Source of the DNA: Rhabditoides inermis
Lineage: Eukaryota; Nematoda; Chromadorea; Rhabditida; Rhabditidae
DNA length: 64,000 nucleotides
Assembly (NCBI GenBank): GCA_963966185.1
Contig: CAWZYM010000388.1
Span: 372,001 to 436,000, forward strand
Direction of reading: 5' to 3'
Shown: positions 62,601-64,000 of the stretch, one piece after another
How positions within the stretch are numbered: the first letter of the stretch is position 1
How the letters are laid out: every line of letters begins with the position of its first letter
Program-made: the position numbers and the translations under genes
Notes under the pieces: model-generated
Seen by the model: the letters and a program-made list of their open reading frames with translations, nothing else
Database searches by the model: none
Told to the model about the DNA's origin: nothing

Positions 62601-64000
62601 GTTTCTATTTCGTGACATTCCAACCCACCCTGCATGACATAGCTGTTGAGGTCCTTGTCATATTGTGTGTTTATTGCAAGTGCGAGTGGAGACGGCACAG
62701 TCTCAGTGATCAGAGAGAACGATCCGATGTATCTGAAACACGCTTACTAGTTGAATATATTTCTCTAGCCTATATAATATGTTTTGACGCTCCCATCAGC
62801 GGATATATCTGAAGAAAATAAAGATTAAAATTGTTACATGTTTTTTCTCGCTAAACAACACTCAGACTTCCGACCTTATCCTAATGAAAATTAGCGGACA
62901 GCTGAATTATGGTAATCTTTTATCGAACCTGGCGTTTCCTCCGGTGAGGTCGATTCCGACGACGTGTGCGTTTTTCGATCGAAGCTCATTCACCACAGAT
63001 GCAGCCGCCGATGGAGGCTGGTTGTAATTACTGTAATATGTGATTATTGGTTGATCAGATAACCCTCGCGGATCTTACGTAGATGTGACCATCGTAATGA
63101 CGTATGTGAGTCCTGATCGCCATCCCTGCGACGGGCGGAGAGAGATGGAAGCAATGTAGTCGAGGGCACTGCAATACAAACATACAAGGGATCAGAACAG
63201 TCGACGTCGCGTACCCGACGATGCCACTGCTGCCGCTCGCGTCTCCAGTGCTGTTGTATACCAGCGCGTCTATCCTCGCCTCGCACGTCGCCAGACTACT
63301 GCAGCTAGAGAGGGAGAGCACCTCCACGTTGTGGCCTGATGTACATAATAATGATGAATTGGTGAAAAACTATTGGACGTACTAGTAAATGTGAGTGCTC
63401 CAATCTGGACCTTCTGTGCGCTCAGCTGCACGCGGGACATGAAGTCCTGAAACGAGTTGATGATCTAGTAAAGCTAATCGTGTAACCTTGATGTACTGTT
63501 TGACGTTGGCAAAGTCTCCGGGGCTCATTCCAGTCTGGTCGATGGCGAAGACAATGTCCGCGCGGAGGTCGATCGGCTGTGCGTCCGACGAGACGCGCAC
63601 AGCAAGCTCCACTGAATCATCCCCGTAAAACAATCTGTCTCCATCTTCTCACCATTCTTCCACTCTTCGAAGAACGACACAAGAGGCGGGTGCTCGTCTG
63701 CCGCAGTCGTGCCCCATTTGGGATAGGGGCCCAGGGAGAACGCATAGCGAGACTTGGTCGACAGACGTTGCATGAACGATGGCATGTCCTATGAACGAAT
63801 ATATGTGAATGTACTCCAGTGCACCCCATCTACCTGATTGAAGGACAGCGAGAAGACAGTCGACTTTGCCTTCACTGGAGTCAGTGCGCTCGTTGTCAGA
63901 CCAATGGTACTAATACGGATATATGTTTTTTTTAACTACATAACAATCTTACTCGTTGTTGGCGGATAAGAAAATGAGATAGGTAGGCGTTGCCGGCTGA
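43486..64000 (-). CDS. Giant tandem von Willebrand factor A domain protein (5' end beyond the right edge)
   Basis: The minus strand encodes one repeated unit about every 0.92 kb. Each unit has strand 1, D(I/V)VF(V/I)(V/I)D, often after a P-(I/L)-P-L linker; then R-x-GVLFWD; then VVVxxASP (TYVIYLLGSP in the last unit); then (V/F)FGVNLYGY. This is a VWA fold, each copy about 230 residues including linker. Strand-1 motifs lie near 44.32, 45.22, 46.14, 47.11, 47.98, 48.92, 49.74, 50.68, 51.57, 52.41, 53.26, 54.19, 55.10, 55.94, 56.76, 57.69, 58.58, 59.47, 60.49, 61.42, 62.54 and 63.55 kb; strand 4 of another copy is at the edge (ATPTYLIFLSAN). Introns are about 45-60 bases and no gap separates units, so one gene of more than 5,000 residues is the simplest reading; several fused or abutting genes are not excluded. 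The C-terminus is VNQTSTTANPSQLN, stop 43486-43488. VWA proteins of this kind are usually extracellular adhesion or matrix proteins; the signal peptide is outside the window. No EGF, lectin or transmembrane segment was seen. Confidence 0.85.
48903..48917 (-). other. Intact MIDAS motif DTSSS in a VWA domain
   Basis: VEDVVYLVDTSSSMTSQQF: the D-x-S-x-S of the metal-ion-dependent adhesion site is complete, so this copy could coordinate Mg/Mn if the distal Thr and Asp are also kept. Confidence 0.8.
50551..50621. repeat. (TA)n microsatellite in a VWA-gene intron
   Basis: 71 bases of uninterrupted TA inside the intron near 50530-50630. It is the second such tract in the window and nearly the same length as the one at 32957. 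Confidence 0.97.
53127..53196 (-). repeat. Tandem duplication carrying a splice acceptor
   Basis: TCTGCAATCACAAT followed by A/GAATATT occurs at 53127 and again at 53175 (48-base period), with two more TCTGCAAT/TTCTGCAAT fragments between. On the minus strand each copy supplies GTGATTGCAG or TTGCAG, so the intron before the exon ending near 53126 holds four possible TTGCAG acceptors. Confidence 0.8.
54173..54187 (-). other. Intact MIDAS motif DTSAS in a VWA domain
   Basis: IASDVVFVVDTSASLTQTTM keeps D-x-S-x-S exactly. It follows the linker PYPVPIHD, typical of the array. Confidence 0.8.
57672..57686 (-). other. Intact MIDAS motif DTSTS in a VWA domain
   Basis: VVGDIVFLLDTSTSLTIDEW keeps D-x-S-x-S exactly. 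Confidence 0.8.
60471..60485 (-). other. Intact MIDAS motif DQSRS in a VWA domain
   Basis: VYYDIVFIIDQSRSLSYDQF keeps D-x-S-x-S exactly. Confidence 0.8.

Overview
This is eukaryotic DNA, most likely from a nematode. The genes are compact, with many introns of about 45-60 bases. Several start codons sit directly behind a splice-acceptor-like AG, as expected of trans-spliced messages. The leftmost gene encodes the SH3-containing beta-heavy spectrin that C. elegans calls SMA-1. The species cannot be named from the sequence. All exon models were read by eye from frame, splice signals and family resemblance.

Layout, left to right. (1) Minus strand, 1-11327: N-terminal half of beta-heavy spectrin (sma-1), running off the left edge. 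(2) A 3.2 kb gap holding a small inverted-repeat element. (3) Plus strand, 14529-18090: ccz-1, the Mon1-Ccz1 Rab7 exchange-factor subunit, with a 1.4 kb foldback element in one intron. (4) Plus, 18671-23281: fan-1, the Fanconi-associated nuclease. (5) Plus, 24532-26345: an unrecognised small basic/serine-rich protein. (6) Plus, 27051-28999: a Utp12-domain protein resembling only the C-terminal part of WDR43/UTP5. (7) Plus, 29591-33153: BED-finger and FLYWCH-like exons, one gene or two neighbours. (8) Plus, 33638-40405: an ARID4-type chromatin protein (Tudor, RBB1NT, ARID, chromo barrel). One of its introns encloses a complete minus-strand gene (36953-37561). (9) Plus, 40789-43188: UVSSA, of transcription-coupled repair. 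(10) Minus, 43486 to the right edge: a very large gene made of tandem von Willebrand factor A (VWA) domains, 22 first-strand motifs plus part of a 23rd domain, about 0.92 kb apart.

The genes do not form one pathway. FAN1 and UVSSA are both DNA-repair factors; the ARID4-like and BED/FLYWCH genes are nuclear regulators; the Utp12 protein points to ribosome biogenesis; CCZ1 and SMA-1 act in membrane traffic and the apical cytoskeleton. The most unusual object is the VWA array. Only four of its 22 visible metal-site motifs keep the full D-x-S-x-S pattern, so it looks like a long extracellular scaffold with a few possible metal-dependent adhesion sites. The second is the nested gene, with an opposite-strand poly(A) palindrome and a perfect 21-base palindrome next to the host splice acceptor.
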